Assembly (NCBI GenBank): GCA_034421515.1 | Contig: DAOUKH010000099.1 | Location: 1-64,000, forward strand | Direction of reading: 5' to 3' | DNA: 64,000 bases | From: DAOUKH01 sp034421515 | GTDB taxonomy: Bacteria; Chloroflexota; Dehalococcoidia; SHYB01 | Shown: piece after piece, positions 17,210 to 25,208 of the stretch | Numbering within the stretch: the first letter of the stretch is position 1 | How the letters are laid out: every line of letters starts with the position of its first letter | The notes under the pieces: generated by a model | Told to the model about the DNA's origin: nothing | Databases searched by the model: none | The model's input: only the letters and a program-made list of their open reading frames with translations | Translations under genes and position numbers: made by a program

Positions 17210-18112
17210 CTACCTCCCGTCGCGGAGCCGTGGGTCGAACTCGTCGCGAATGGCGTCGCCAAGGAGGTTGAAGGCGAGGACGGTGGTGGTGATCGCCAGG
17301 CCGGGGAAGAGTGCGATCCACGGGGCCACGATCATATACTGCCGGCCCTCGCCGGCGAGCATTTCACCCCACGAAGGCAGGTTTGGCCCCAACCCAAGGA
17401 ACGAGAGCATGGCCTCGGCGATGATCGCAAAGCCAAGGTTAACGGTGACGAGCACAAGGATCGGCGCGGTGACATTGGGCAGGATGTGGCGGAACGCGAT
17501 GCGCAGCCCGCTCGCCCCGATGGCGCGGGCGGCCTCGATGTACATGTTCTCTTTGGCCGAGAGCACTTCGGCGCGCATCACCCTCGCCCCGATGGGTGTC
17601 AGCACGAGTCCGAGCGCCAGGATGATCTTCTCGATACCGGCGCCCCACACCACGACCACGACTAGGGCCATGAGCAGTAAGGGCACGGACATGATCGCTT
17701 CCATGATCCGCTGCACGAAAGCGTCGAACCAGCCGCCAATGTAGCCCGACGCCAGTCCCCACAGCGCACCATGGATGATGCCGGCGGCGACGGCGCCGAT
17801 GCCGACGATCAGGGAGAGCCGCGCGCCGAAGAGGACGCGGCTGAAGGTATCCCGGCCGAGGTCGTCGGTACCGAAGAAATGGGCGGTGCTCGGCCCCTGC
17901 AAGCGGTCGAGGGGCACGGGCTCGGAGAAGTCGTAGGGAGCGATGATCTCGGCCGTAGCCGCGAGGAAGGCGACGACGAGGATCACGAAAGCGCCCACGG
18001 CCCCGAGGGGGTGCCGTCTGGAGAAGCTCCAAATCCCCCTGGCGAAATGCGCCGCCCGGTCAAGCGGGCCGGGACGGCCGAACGGCTGCTCTATGGCACG
18101 TTCCGTGGTCAT
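17210..18112 (-). CDS. Dipeptide/oligopeptide-type ABC transporter permease (DppC-like), cassette 1
   Basis: A 300-residue inner-membrane permease of the DppC/OppC type. An N-terminal cytoplasmic stretch leads to a first membrane segment (GAVGAFVILVVAFLA), then the periplasmic loop containing HFFGTDDLGRDTFSRVLFG, a family signature, and five further membrane segments. The EAA-like coupling loop includes YIEAARAIGASGLRIAFRHI. It pairs with DppB 13 nt upstream and the binding protein at 19141. No ATP-binding subunit gene lies in the operon or window. The solute is unknown; family members carry peptides, but also opines, sugars and other small organics. Confidence 0.93.
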   Translation of the reverse strand: MTTERAIEQPFGRPGPLDRAAHFARGIWSFSRRHPLGAVGAFVILVVAFLAATAEIIAPYDFSEPVPLDRLQGPSTAHFFGTDDLGRDTFSRVLFGARLSLIVGIGAVAAGIIHGALWGLASGYIGGWFDAFVQRIMEAIMSVPLLLMALVVVVVWGAGIEKIILALGLVLTPIGARVMRAEVLSAKENMYIEAARAIGASGLRIAFRHILPNVTAPILVLVTVNLGFAIIAEAMLSFLGLGPNLPSWGEMLAGEGRQYMIVAPWIALFPGLAITTTVLAFNLLGDAIRDEFDPRLRDGR

Positions 18113-18125
18113 GGGCCGGCCCGCC

Positions 18126-19076
18126 CTAGATGGTCCTCGCGCGCGGGTCGAGCCACGCGACGGCGATATCGATCAACAGATTGAGCAGCACGACCGCGAA
18201 GGCGAAGAAGATCGTCACGGCCTGTAGGGTGGTGTAGTCCCGTAGCTCGATGGAACTGATTACGAGGAGTCCGAGGCCGGGTATGGAGAAGATGCCCTCG
18301 ATGACGATGGCGGCGGTAATGAGGTTGGCGAAGATGAGTCCGCCCACGGTGATCGTCGAGCCCATGGCGTTCTTCATCGCGTGGATGAAGATCACCGACC
18401 ATTCGGAGAGGCCCTTGGCCCGGGCGGTGCGTATGTAGTCCTGCCGCAGCACCTCCAAGAGCGCGGAGCGAATGAATCGGGCCAGGATGCCCGCCGATAT
18501 CGCGCCCGAAACGACGGCGGCGGGGAGAATCTGCTCGAGGTTCGTCAAGGGATCGTCGAAGAACCCTACATATCCCACGGGCTGGGCGTACTGCCAAAGG
18601 TTTGCGGGATAGACGACGATCAGCGTCGCCAACCAGAAGTTGGGCACGGCGAGCGCCACGATGGCGAAGACCCTCGCGGCGTAGTCCACCAGGGTGTCTT
18701 GCCAGATCGCCGAGATTACGCCGGCTGGGATCGCGATGATAAGGGCGAAGAGGATCGCCAGCCCCGCGACCTCGAGCGTGATGGGGACCCGCCTCAGCAC
18801 CTCGTCGACGATGGCGGAGCCGTCCGTTATCGAATTCCCCAGATCGCCCCTGAGATAGCTGCCAAGAGTGACGAAGTACTGCTCGACGTGGGGGACGTTC
18901 AGCCCCAAGTCCTCACGAATCGCCGCTTGTACGGACTCGTCCCTTGCCGACGTCGCGTTTTCGAGAAGGATATCGACGAAGTCACCCGGAACAAACCGGA
19001 TGAACCAGAAAACGATAGTGAATACGAGAAGCGCTACGGGAATATAGAGGAGGAGCCTTCTGACGACGTACGCCAT
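18126..19076 (-). CDS. Dipeptide/oligopeptide-type ABC transporter permease (DppB-like), cassette 1
   Basis: A 316-residue inner-membrane permease. It has the DppB N-terminus (MAYVVRRLLLYIPVALLVFT), the RFVPGDFVD motif after the first membrane helix, GDLGNSITDG, and an EAA-type loop with YIRTARAKGLSEWSVIFIHA. It ends with the family motif LLIDIAVAWLDPRARTI. It lies 64 nt after the binding-protein gene and 13 nt before DppC. It is closely similar to the 316-residue cassette 2 gene at 32499. Confidence 0.94.
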   Translation of the reverse strand: MAYVVRRLLLYIPVALLVFTIVFWFIRFVPGDFVDILLENATSARDESVQAAIREDLGLNVPHVEQYFVTLGSYLRGDLGNSITDGSAIVDEVLRRVPITLEVAGLAILFALIIAIPAGVISAIWQDTLVDYAARVFAIVALAVPNFWLATLIVVYPANLWQYAQPVGYVGFFDDPLTNLEQILPAAVVSGAISAGILARFIRSALLEVLRQDYIRTARAKGLSEWSVIFIHAMKNAMGSTITVGGLIFANLITAAIVIEGIFSIPGLGLLVISSIELRDYTTLQAVTIFFAFAVVLLNLLIDIAVAWLDPRARTI

Positions 19077-19140
19077 TGGGCTCCTCCCCTATAGTCCCTT
19101 ATTTCAGACCGGTTAGCTTGTGTGCGGTCCCGCGGACCGG

Positions 19141-20844
19141 TTAGTTTTCGAACCAGATGTTCTCGTGGTCGCGCACGTAGGTCTCGATCGGCTGGGTTCG
19201 GTATCGACCGAACTCGTCCGACCGCACGTTCGCCTGAGCGAAGGCGTGGGTGTTCGAGTCCGCGACGCGTGAGCTCACGAGCACTTCCTGGAGAATCCGG
19301 TCCTGCAGCTCCTTGGCCTTGCGCTGCTGCTCCGACACGTCGATCGTCGTCAGGATGTCGTCGATCGCCGCGTCGAGCGAGGCGTCAACGAGGCCTGAGG
19401 CGTTCTTGGCTCCGTCGGAGCGGTAGTTGTTCACCAGCCAGGCCAACGGCGCGTTCTGTCCGTCGAAGCCCCACGCGAGGTGCTTGTAGCTGACGCTCCG
19501 AGAGTGCTGGATGAAGGAGCCGAAGTCGGGCTCGACGTTATGCACGACGTTGAAGCCCAGCGCCTCCATCTCCGTCACGAAGAGCTCCGCCTGCGAGGAG
19601 TAGTCCCGCTGGAACTCGACGGAGTCAACGTGCAGCTCGAAACCTTCGGGTATCCCCGCCTCCGCGAGCAAGGCCTTCGCCTCGTCCACGTTGTAGCGGT
19701 AGTAGTACTTCTCCTGCGCGAGCTCTTCGGGCGTGAAGGCCCAAGCCGAGCCGTGCTGACCCGAGATCGGGCCGGCCCAGACGGCGTCGCCGCCGAAGGC
19801 CACCGCGATGTGGGCGTCAATGTCCATGCCCAAGGCGATGGCCTGCCGCACGCGGACGTCCTGGAACATGGGGTCATTGAAGTTGAAGTAAACGACGTAG
19901 GAGCTCTGCCAGCGGTAGGTCTCCTGTTGGATGTCGGGTACTGCGGAGTTGACCTGCCCGGCCTCATCCGTGAAGACGTACTCGAGGTAGCTCAGCTGGC
20001 CCGAGATGAGCGCAGCGGTCCTCGCGGCGCGGTCGGGGATGATGAGGCTCTCGGTCGAGTCGGCGTAGGGGAGGGCCGCTCCGGCCGCATCAACCTTGAA
20101 GTACTCAGGGTTGCGGTCGAGGAAGACGCCGACGTCCTTCTCCCACCGGTTCAGAACGAACGGGCCGGTGCCGATGGTCTGGACTTTGAGATCGGGCGTC
20201 TCAGGCGCTGCAAGGTAGGCTTCCCGGCCCGCCATCGCGAACGGCATGAGGGTGTCGATTACCGACAGGTTGATCACGAGGGTCGTGGCGTCGGGCGCAT
20301 CGAAGCTGTCCACGTTCCGATAGGTGGACTTGTAGGAGCTCGCTTCCTCGAATGCGAGGCGCTCCAGGTTCCATTTCACGTCCTGCGCCGTGATCACACG
20401 GCCGTTGGCCGGGTCGATGTCGTGGAACTTGACGCCTTCACGCAGGGTGAAGGTCATCGTGAGGCCGTCGCTCGAGAAGGTGAGGTCCTCGGCGAGGTCC
20501 AGCTCGACGGTCACGTCGTTCGGCGTGTCGCCGCTGACTAGCTTGGTCAGGTGGTTGTAGGCCGGGCTGACCGACTGCGCCGTCATGTGGTTGCCGAAGT
20601 GGGGGTCGAGGTTCGGCAGATTCGGGCAGCACCATGCCCAGGAGATCGTGCCGCCGTAACGGTCAAGGTTCGGGGGCTCCGGCGTAGCCGTGGCTGCCGG
20701 GATCGGGGTCGCGGTCGGTGGTGCCGTGGGGGGCGCCGGGGCCTCGGTCGGGTCGGCATCCCCGCCGCAGGCGGCCACGACCATCGCGACTACCGCCGTC
20801 AGCGTGACAAGCATGAGCCACCGCTTGCCTATCTTCTGAAACAT
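19141..20844 (-). CDS. Extracellular solute-binding lipoprotein, family 5 (Dpp/Opp type), cassette 1
   Basis: A 567-residue SBP_bac_5 protein. It has a signal peptide with lipobox ending VVAAC, a Pro/Thr/Ala linker to about residue 60, then YGGTISWAWCCPNLPNLDPH with an unusual Cys-Cys pair, shared with the cassette 2 paralogue. The core includes LREGVKFHDIDPANGR, VINLS and ALGMDIDAHIA. It is anchored outside the membrane and should hand its ligand to the DppB/DppC pair. It is first in the operon, read from a promoter at 20910-20938 that has a palindrome in its spacer. The ligand cannot be predicted from sequence alone. Confidence 0.93.
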   Translation of the reverse strand: MFQKIGKRWLMLVTLTAVVAMVVAACGGDADPTEAPAPPTAPPTATPIPAATATPEPPNLDRYGGTISWAWCCPNLPNLDPHFGNHMTAQSVSPAYNHLTKLVSGDTPNDVTVELDLAEDLTFSSDGLTMTFTLREGVKFHDIDPANGRVITAQDVKWNLERLAFEEASSYKSTYRNVDSFDAPDATTLVINLSVIDTLMPFAMAGREAYLAAPETPDLKVQTIGTGPFVLNRWEKDVGVFLDRNPEYFKVDAAGAALPYADSTESLIIPDRAARTAALISGQLSYLEYVFTDEAGQVNSAVPDIQQETYRWQSSYVVYFNFNDPMFQDVRVRQAIALGMDIDAHIAVAFGGDAVWAGPISGQHGSAWAFTPEELAQEKYYYRYNVDEAKALLAEAGIPEGFELHVDSVEFQRDYSSQAELFVTEMEALGFNVVHNVEPDFGSFIQHSRSVSYKHLAWGFDGQNAPLAWLVNNYRSDGAKNASGLVDASLDAAIDDILTTIDVSEQQRKAKELQDRILQEVLVSSRVADSNTHAFAQANVRSDEFGRYRTQPIETYVRDHENIWFEN

Positions 20845-20909
20845 AGATTCTCCTCCCGCAGTTCCCTCAGGGAAATCTTGGCCGCGCCTTTGCTGCGCTA
20901 GTGGCGGAG

Positions 20910-20938
20910 ACAGTAGCAGAAGCGCTTCTGTCAGTCAA
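20910..20938 (-). promoter_or_regulatory. Cassette 1 promoter with palindromic operator in the spacer
   Basis: On the minus strand, TTGACT (20938-20933), a 17-nt spacer and TACTGT (20915-20910). The spacer contains the perfect 14-bp palindrome CAGAAGCGCTTCTG (20917-20930). A dimeric repressor bound there would block polymerase. The start codon of the binding-protein gene lies 66 nt downstream. Confidence 0.55.
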
Positions 20939-20996
20939 GTTGAGACACCCCCCGTTTTGAGACGACTTTGCGGCCCGTCCGCCGCCCGCCCTCCGA

Positions 20997-21026
20997 TTGA
21001 CACGAAAGGGTGGGCGCTGCTAGATT
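20997..21026 (+). promoter_or_regulatory. Predicted promoter of the SDR/RidA/amidohydrolase/LLM operon
   Basis: TTGACA (20997-21002), an 18-nt spacer, TAGATT (21021-21026). The -35 is exact and the -10 has four of six consensus bases. It is 58 nt before the ATG at 21084. Confidence 0.6.
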
Positions 21027-21083
21027 CCCTGACGCCCCTTTCGTCATTACGCCGCCTTCGGGCGTGTCCTCAACCTTAATCCA

Positions 21084-21860
21084 ATGGCCAAGCTCCAAGA
21101 CAAAGTCGCGATCATCACCGGCGCCGGCCAAGGCAACGGCCGCGGCATCGCCTTGGCCTTCGCCAAGGAGGGCGCCGCCGTCGTCGTCGCCGAAATCAAG
21201 CCCGACACCGGCCCGGCCGTCGCCGAGGAGATCCGCGCGCTCGGAGCCCAGGCGATCAGCGTCGTCTGCGACGTCGGCGACGAGGACCAGATCAAGAACG
21301 TCGTCGACGAGACCATCGCCGCGTTCGGAACCGTCGACATCCTGGTCAACAACGCCCAGGCGTGGAGCGGCTACTCAGTCACGCACCTCGGAGGAACGGT
21401 CGAAGACATTCCCACCGAGTGGTGGGACCTCTCGTTCGAGACCGGCGTGAAGGCCACGTGGCGGTTCTGCAAGGCCGTCTTGCCCCACATGAAGGGGCGC
21501 GGCGGCAAGATCATCAACTTCACCACCACCGGCGTGTTCAAGGGCACGCCGCTGCACCTCGACTACAACGCCAACAAGGCCGCGGTGCGGGCCTTCAACA
21601 TGACCGTCGCAAAGGAGTGGGGCCCCCACGGTATCAACGTCAACTGCCTCTGCCCCATCGCCGCCACCCCGGCGCTCATGGCCAACCTCGACCAGCCGGA
21701 GGCCGACATCATCCGCAAGGCCGTCGCCAGCCTGCCGATCGGGCGGCTCGGCGACCCCGAGAAGGACATCGGCCGCGCCGCCGTCTTCCTCGCCTCCGAA
21801 GACTCCGATTTCATCACGGGCCAGACCATCTTCGTCGACGGCGGCTCGTTCATGCTCTAA
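21084..21860 (+). CDS. SDR-family oxidoreductase (Thr in place of catalytic Ser)
   Basis: A 258-residue SDR. The cofactor loop is TGAGQGNGRG, with a Glu in VVVAEIKPD at the end of beta-2 suggesting NAD(H). The NNAQAW motif matches the SDR at 7690. Tyr and Lys lie in DYNANKAA; the position 13 residues before Tyr is Thr (NFTTTG), a conservative change from Ser that still offers a hydroxyl. It ends TGQTIFVDGGSFML. It is the first gene of a four-gene operon (21084-25208) from the promoter at 20997, divergent from cassette 1. A 13-bp tandem duplication covers its stop codon. Confidence 0.92.
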   Translation: MAKLQDKVAIITGAGQGNGRGIALAFAKEGAAVVVAEIKPDTGPAVAEEIRALGAQAISVVCDVGDEDQIKNVVDETIAAFGTVDILVNNAQAWSGYSVTHLGGTVEDIPTEWWDLSFETGVKATWRFCKAVLPHMKGRGGKIINFTTTGVFKGTPLHLDYNANKAAVRAFNMTVAKEWGPHGINVNCLCPIAATPALMANLDQPEADIIRKAVASLPIGRLGDPEKDIGRAAVFLASEDSDFITGQTIFVDGGSFML

Positions 21861-21873
21861 GTTCATGCTCTAA
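21848..21873. repeat. 13-bp perfect tandem duplication over the SDR stop codon
   Basis: GTTCATGCTCTAA occurs twice in direct succession (21848-21860, 21861-21873). The first copy encodes the last residues and the stop of the SDR; the second is untranslated. This looks like a recent slippage product. Confidence 0.9.
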
Positions 21874-21888
21874 GAGGGAACGCCTTCT

Positions 21889-23289
21889 ATGGAACGGACC
21901 GACTTCTGGTATCCCCCGCAGCTTGAAGACCTCGGCCTCCCCCCGACAGGGACCCGCGCCGGGCAACTCGCCTTCCTCTCCGGACAGCTCCCCCGCGACA
22001 TGGAGACCGGCGCGCTCATCCGCGGCCTCCAGGACATGCCCGAAGAGCAGGCCGAGGAGTTCAAGTCGTGGGGCGTGCACGGCGCGGGCCGCGAGGGCCC
22101 GATCACCGCGCAGACCTGGCTCATCTACAACAACCTTTCGAAGATTCTCGAATCGCAGGGGTCGTCGCTCCAGAACATCGTCCGGCAGCGGCTTTTCCTC
22201 CGTAACGTCCAGGACATCCGTGTGGCCGAGCGCGTCATGCTCGCCTTCTTCCCCGGCGACAAGCCCGCGACCACCATCGCCCGCACCGCGACCCACGGAA
22301 CCCACTCCGACTACCGGATTCAGGTCGAGGTCGTCGCCCGGATCCCCGAGCCCGGCGGCCTCGAAATTTCGCCCGTCGTCGTTCCCGGCCTCGAAAAGGT
22401 CACCGCGCCCTACCCTACCGCCACCCGTCTGGGGCAGATGCTCTTCTTCTCCGGCCTTTCGGGTATCAGCCCCGATACCGGCCGCGTCGTCACCCGCCTC
22501 TCCGAGGTCGACCCCGCCCTCCGCAAGATCGTCGAGACCGGGCGCTACCACACCGACAGCGCTGAGGAGCGGTACAAGTCGCAGCGCGCCACCATCCTGG
22601 GGCACATCAAGGCGCTCTTGGAGAGCCAGGGCGGCGGCATGGAACACGCCATCCGCTACACCATGTTCACCATCTCCGACATGACCGAGATCGGCGCCAG
22701 CTTCGCCTTCAACCCGCACTTCCACCCGAACCAGCAGCTCTCCCCGACGGTCACCGGCTTCACCACCGGCCAGCCCCAGCAGAGCGGCGACCCCGACGTC
22801 AGGCTCATTCTCGATGGCGTGGGCTTCGTGCCCGGCGGCCCATGGGAGCATTCGGGCCACACCTACCCCGAAATCGGCAGCGGCCACCTCGCGATGGTCC
22901 GCAAGATCGGCCCCTACATCTGGCTCACCGGCCTCTCGGGCCGCGACCGCGCCGCCTTCCCCATCACGTCGTTCGACCTGCTCAAGGACGAGGGCCGCCA
23001 TCTCGCCATGGGCCAGCACGACGACGAAATGTCGGAGGTCTACGCCGCCCAGGCCTGGCATATCTACAGCGTCTACATGAAGCTGCTGCGGGAGACCGGG
23101 TCGAGCATGGACCACGTCATGCACCAGATCAGCTACATGATGGACATGTCCAAGTGGGGAGGCGTCTACCGCGCCGCCCACGCCGCCTTCCGCGGCAGGC
23201 TCCCCGCAACCACGGTCATGGGCGCCGACGAAATCGGCCCCTTCCCTCCGCTGAAACTAGAGATCGACGCCGTCGCCGTCGAGGCCTAG
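21889..23289 (+). CDS. Three-domain RidA (YjgF/YER057c/UK114) fusion protein
   Basis: A 466-residue protein made of three consecutive RidA-like domains. They lie at about residues 20-155 (GQLAFLSGQLPRD, NNLSKILESQGSSLQNIV, FFPGDKPATT), 175-310 (GQMLFFSGLSGISPDTG, GHIKALLESQGGGMEHAI) and 325-466 (PYIWLTGLSGRD, MKLLRETGSSMDHVM, FRGRLPATTVM). Ordinary RidA is one domain of about 130 residues that forms a homotrimer, so this chain could fold as a pseudo-trimer. The Arg used by RidA imine deaminases (P-A-R) is Thr in domains 1 and 3 and no Arg is seen in domain 2, so it may be a binding protein or have another chemistry. It lies 28 nt after the SDR stop. Confidence 0.85.
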   Translation: MERTDFWYPPQLEDLGLPPTGTRAGQLAFLSGQLPRDMETGALIRGLQDMPEEQAEEFKSWGVHGAGREGPITAQTWLIYNNLSKILESQGSSLQNIVRQRLFLRNVQDIRVAERVMLAFFPGDKPATTIARTATHGTHSDYRIQVEVVARIPEPGGLEISPVVVPGLEKVTAPYPTATRLGQMLFFSGLSGISPDTGRVVTRLSEVDPALRKIVETGRYHTDSAEERYKSQRATILGHIKALLESQGGGMEHAIRYTMFTISDMTEIGASFAFNPHFHPNQQLSPTVTGFTTGQPQQSGDPDVRLILDGVGFVPGGPWEHSGHTYPEIGSGHLAMVRKIGPYIWLTGLSGRDRAAFPITSFDLLKDEGRHLAMGQHDDEMSEVYAAQAWHIYSVYMKLLRETGSSMDHVMHQISYMMDMSKWGGVYRAAHAAFRGRLPATTVMGADEIGPFPPLKLEIDAVAVEA

Positions 23290-23294
23290 CCGTC

Positions 23295-24152
23295 ATGCCC
23301 GACGTCAAGGCCATCGACACGGTCGTCAACATCCGCACGCTGCGGGTCATGGAGCGCCGCTCGCATCAGTTCGTCCTCTTCGAGTCGTCGCTCGGCAAGG
23401 GGAAGGAGCCGACCTTCACCCTCGAGGAGACCATCGAGAAGATGGACCGCGCCGGCATCGAGAAGGCCTTCCTCATCGCCGTCAAGATCGGCTCCCCGTA
23501 CTTCGGCTTCAACGACTCCATCCCCTACAGCTTCGTCAAGGAGGCCGTCGCCCAGTACCCCGACCGCTTCCTCGGCCTCGCCGGCATCGATCCCTACGCG
23601 GGGATGGAAGGCGTGCGTGAGCTTGAAGAGGGGATCAAGGAGCACGGCTTCATCGGGGCGCATGTCTACCCCCACTGGTTCTATCTGGCCCCCGACCATC
23701 GCAAGTACTACCCCTTCTACGCCAAGTGCGTCGAGCTCGACATCCCCATCCAGATGCAGGTCGGGCATTGCCTCATCTACATCAAGGACAGGCCTCCCAT
23801 GCCGAGCGTGGGGCGGCCGATCCTGCTCGACACCATCGCCTGCGACTTCCCCGACCTTAAGCTCATCGGCATCCATACCGGCTGGCCGTGGGTCGAGGAG
23901 ATGATGTCCGTCGCGTTCAAGCACCCCAACGTCTACGTCGGGTCGGACGCACACTCTCCGAAGAACTGGAAGCCGGAGTTCGTCCACTTCATCAACACGT
24001 GGGGCAAGCGCAAGGTCCTCTTCGGTACCGACTTCCCGGTCGTAGACTTCGAGCGGGCCATGCGCGAGATCGCCGACCTCAACCTCCGGCCCGACGCGGA
24101 GCGGTTGTTCCTGCGCGAGAACGCGCTCCGCGTCTACGGGCTCGACGGCTAA
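23295..24152 (+). CDS. Amidohydrolase-2 family protein lacking the N-terminal metal motif
   Basis: A 285-residue TIM-barrel protein of the ACMSD-like amidohydrolase group. It has DIPIQMQVGH, LKLIGIHTGWPWVEEMM and KVLFGTDFPVVDF (the late His and Asp ligands), and a C-terminal LRENALRVYGL, all family-typical. However, the first strand reads AIDTVVNIRTL, where relatives have a D/H-x-H metal pair, so one metal-binding motif is missing. It may still bind metal through the remaining His/Asp residues or be non-catalytic. The ATG at 23295 follows the RidA stop by 5 nt. The product probably acts on the same compound as its operon partners. Confidence 0.82.
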   Translation: MPDVKAIDTVVNIRTLRVMERRSHQFVLFESSLGKGKEPTFTLEETIEKMDRAGIEKAFLIAVKIGSPYFGFNDSIPYSFVKEAVAQYPDRFLGLAGIDPYAGMEGVRELEEGIKEHGFIGAHVYPHWFYLAPDHRKYYPFYAKCVELDIPIQMQVGHCLIYIKDRPPMPSVGRPILLDTIACDFPDLKLIGIHTGWPWVEEMMSVAFKHPNVYVGSDAHSPKNWKPEFVHFINTWGKRKVLFGTDFPVVDFERAMREIADLNLRPDAERLFLRENALRVYGLDG

Positions 24153-24191
24153 GTCGGCCGCCCTCCTCGTCCCGCGCCGTTTGGAGGCCGC

Positions 24192-25208
24192 ATGAATTAC
24201 TGCCTGCGCTACAACGGCGACACGATGGACGAGATTCGCGGCTGGGTGCAGGCCGCGGAGCAGGCCGGCTTCCAGCGCATCCTTTCGCAGGAGCTGCACA
24301 CCTCGCCGTTCGTCTACCCCGCGGCGGCGGCCGGCTTCACCAGCCGCATCGAGCTCGGCGCCGCGGTCGCGATCGCCTTTGTCAGGAGCCCCCTATCCAT
24401 GGCGGTGACCGCGCTCGACATCGACAGGCTCAGCGGGGGCCGCTTCGTGCTTGGCTTGGGCGCGGGGGTGAAGGGGTTGGTCGAGTATTGGCACGGTGTG
24501 GAGTACGGCCGCCCGGCGCCGCACCTGAAAGAGTGCATCCAGGCCACGCGACTCCTGCTCGACAGCGTGCACGCCGGCGACCCTATCCGCTTCGACGGCG
24601 AGTACTACAAGATCAACATCGTCGGATTCGCCTCCCCGCACCCGCCGGCGCGGGAGCGCATCCCTATCCATGCCGCCGCGATGGGGCCCGGCATGGTGCG
24701 GAACGTCGCTGAGGTGGCCGACGGGATCATGGGCCAGATGATCGCGACCCTGCCCTGGGTGCGGGACGTCATGGTTCCCAACATGAAGATCGGGTTGGAC
24801 CGCGCCGGCAGGAAACGCGAGGAGATCGAACTCCAACCCACGCTCACCATCGCGATCAGCAACGACAAGAAGCAGGCCTACCGCGACCTCGCGAAGTCCG
24901 TCGCCTTCTACGCGACGGTGGGCACGTACAAGGACCTCTTCGCCCACTACGGCTTCTCTGAGGAAGCGGCGGCGGTGCGCGCCGCTTTCCGCGAGCACGG
25001 CGGACACGGCCCGCACTGCTGGGACCTCGTCCCCGACGAGATGGTCGAGGCGTTCTGCGCCGGCGGCAGCGCCGACGAGGTGCGCCGCCGGGCGGCGGAG
25101 TACGAGGGCGTCGCCGACTCGCTGTCGTTTGCTCCGCCGATGTACTCCATCGAGCCGGAGCAGATGGACGCCTACCAGCGCGCCGCGCTGGAGACCTTCG
25201 CGAGCTAG
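24192..25208 (+). CDS. LLM-class (luciferase-like) flavin-dependent oxidoreductase
   Basis: A 338-residue TIM-barrel flavoprotein of the bacterial luciferase-like superfamily. Blocks include FQRILSQELHTSPFVYP, RIELGAAVAIAFVRSPLSMA, DIDRLSGGRFVLGLGAG and EVADGIMGQMI. Members use F420 or FMN for monooxygenation or hydride transfer; the cofactor cannot be decided here. It is the last gene of the operon after the SDR, RidA fusion and amidohydrolase. Its stop overlaps the convergent amidohydrolase stop in a shared CTAG. Together with the hydrolytic partners it suggests oxidation of a cyclic or heteroatom-containing substrate. Confidence 0.88.
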   Translation: MNYCLRYNGDTMDEIRGWVQAAEQAGFQRILSQELHTSPFVYPAAAAGFTSRIELGAAVAIAFVRSPLSMAVTALDIDRLSGGRFVLGLGAGVKGLVEYWHGVEYGRPAPHLKECIQATRLLLDSVHAGDPIRFDGEYYKINIVGFASPHPPARERIPIHAAAMGPGMVRNVAEVADGIMGQMIATLPWVRDVMVPNMKIGLDRAGRKREEIELQPTLTIAISNDKKQAYRDLAKSVAFYATVGTYKDLFAHYGFSEEAAAVRAAFREHGGHGPHCWDLVPDEMVEAFCAGGSADEVRRRAAEYEGVADSLSFAPPMYSIEPEQMDAYQRAALETFAS

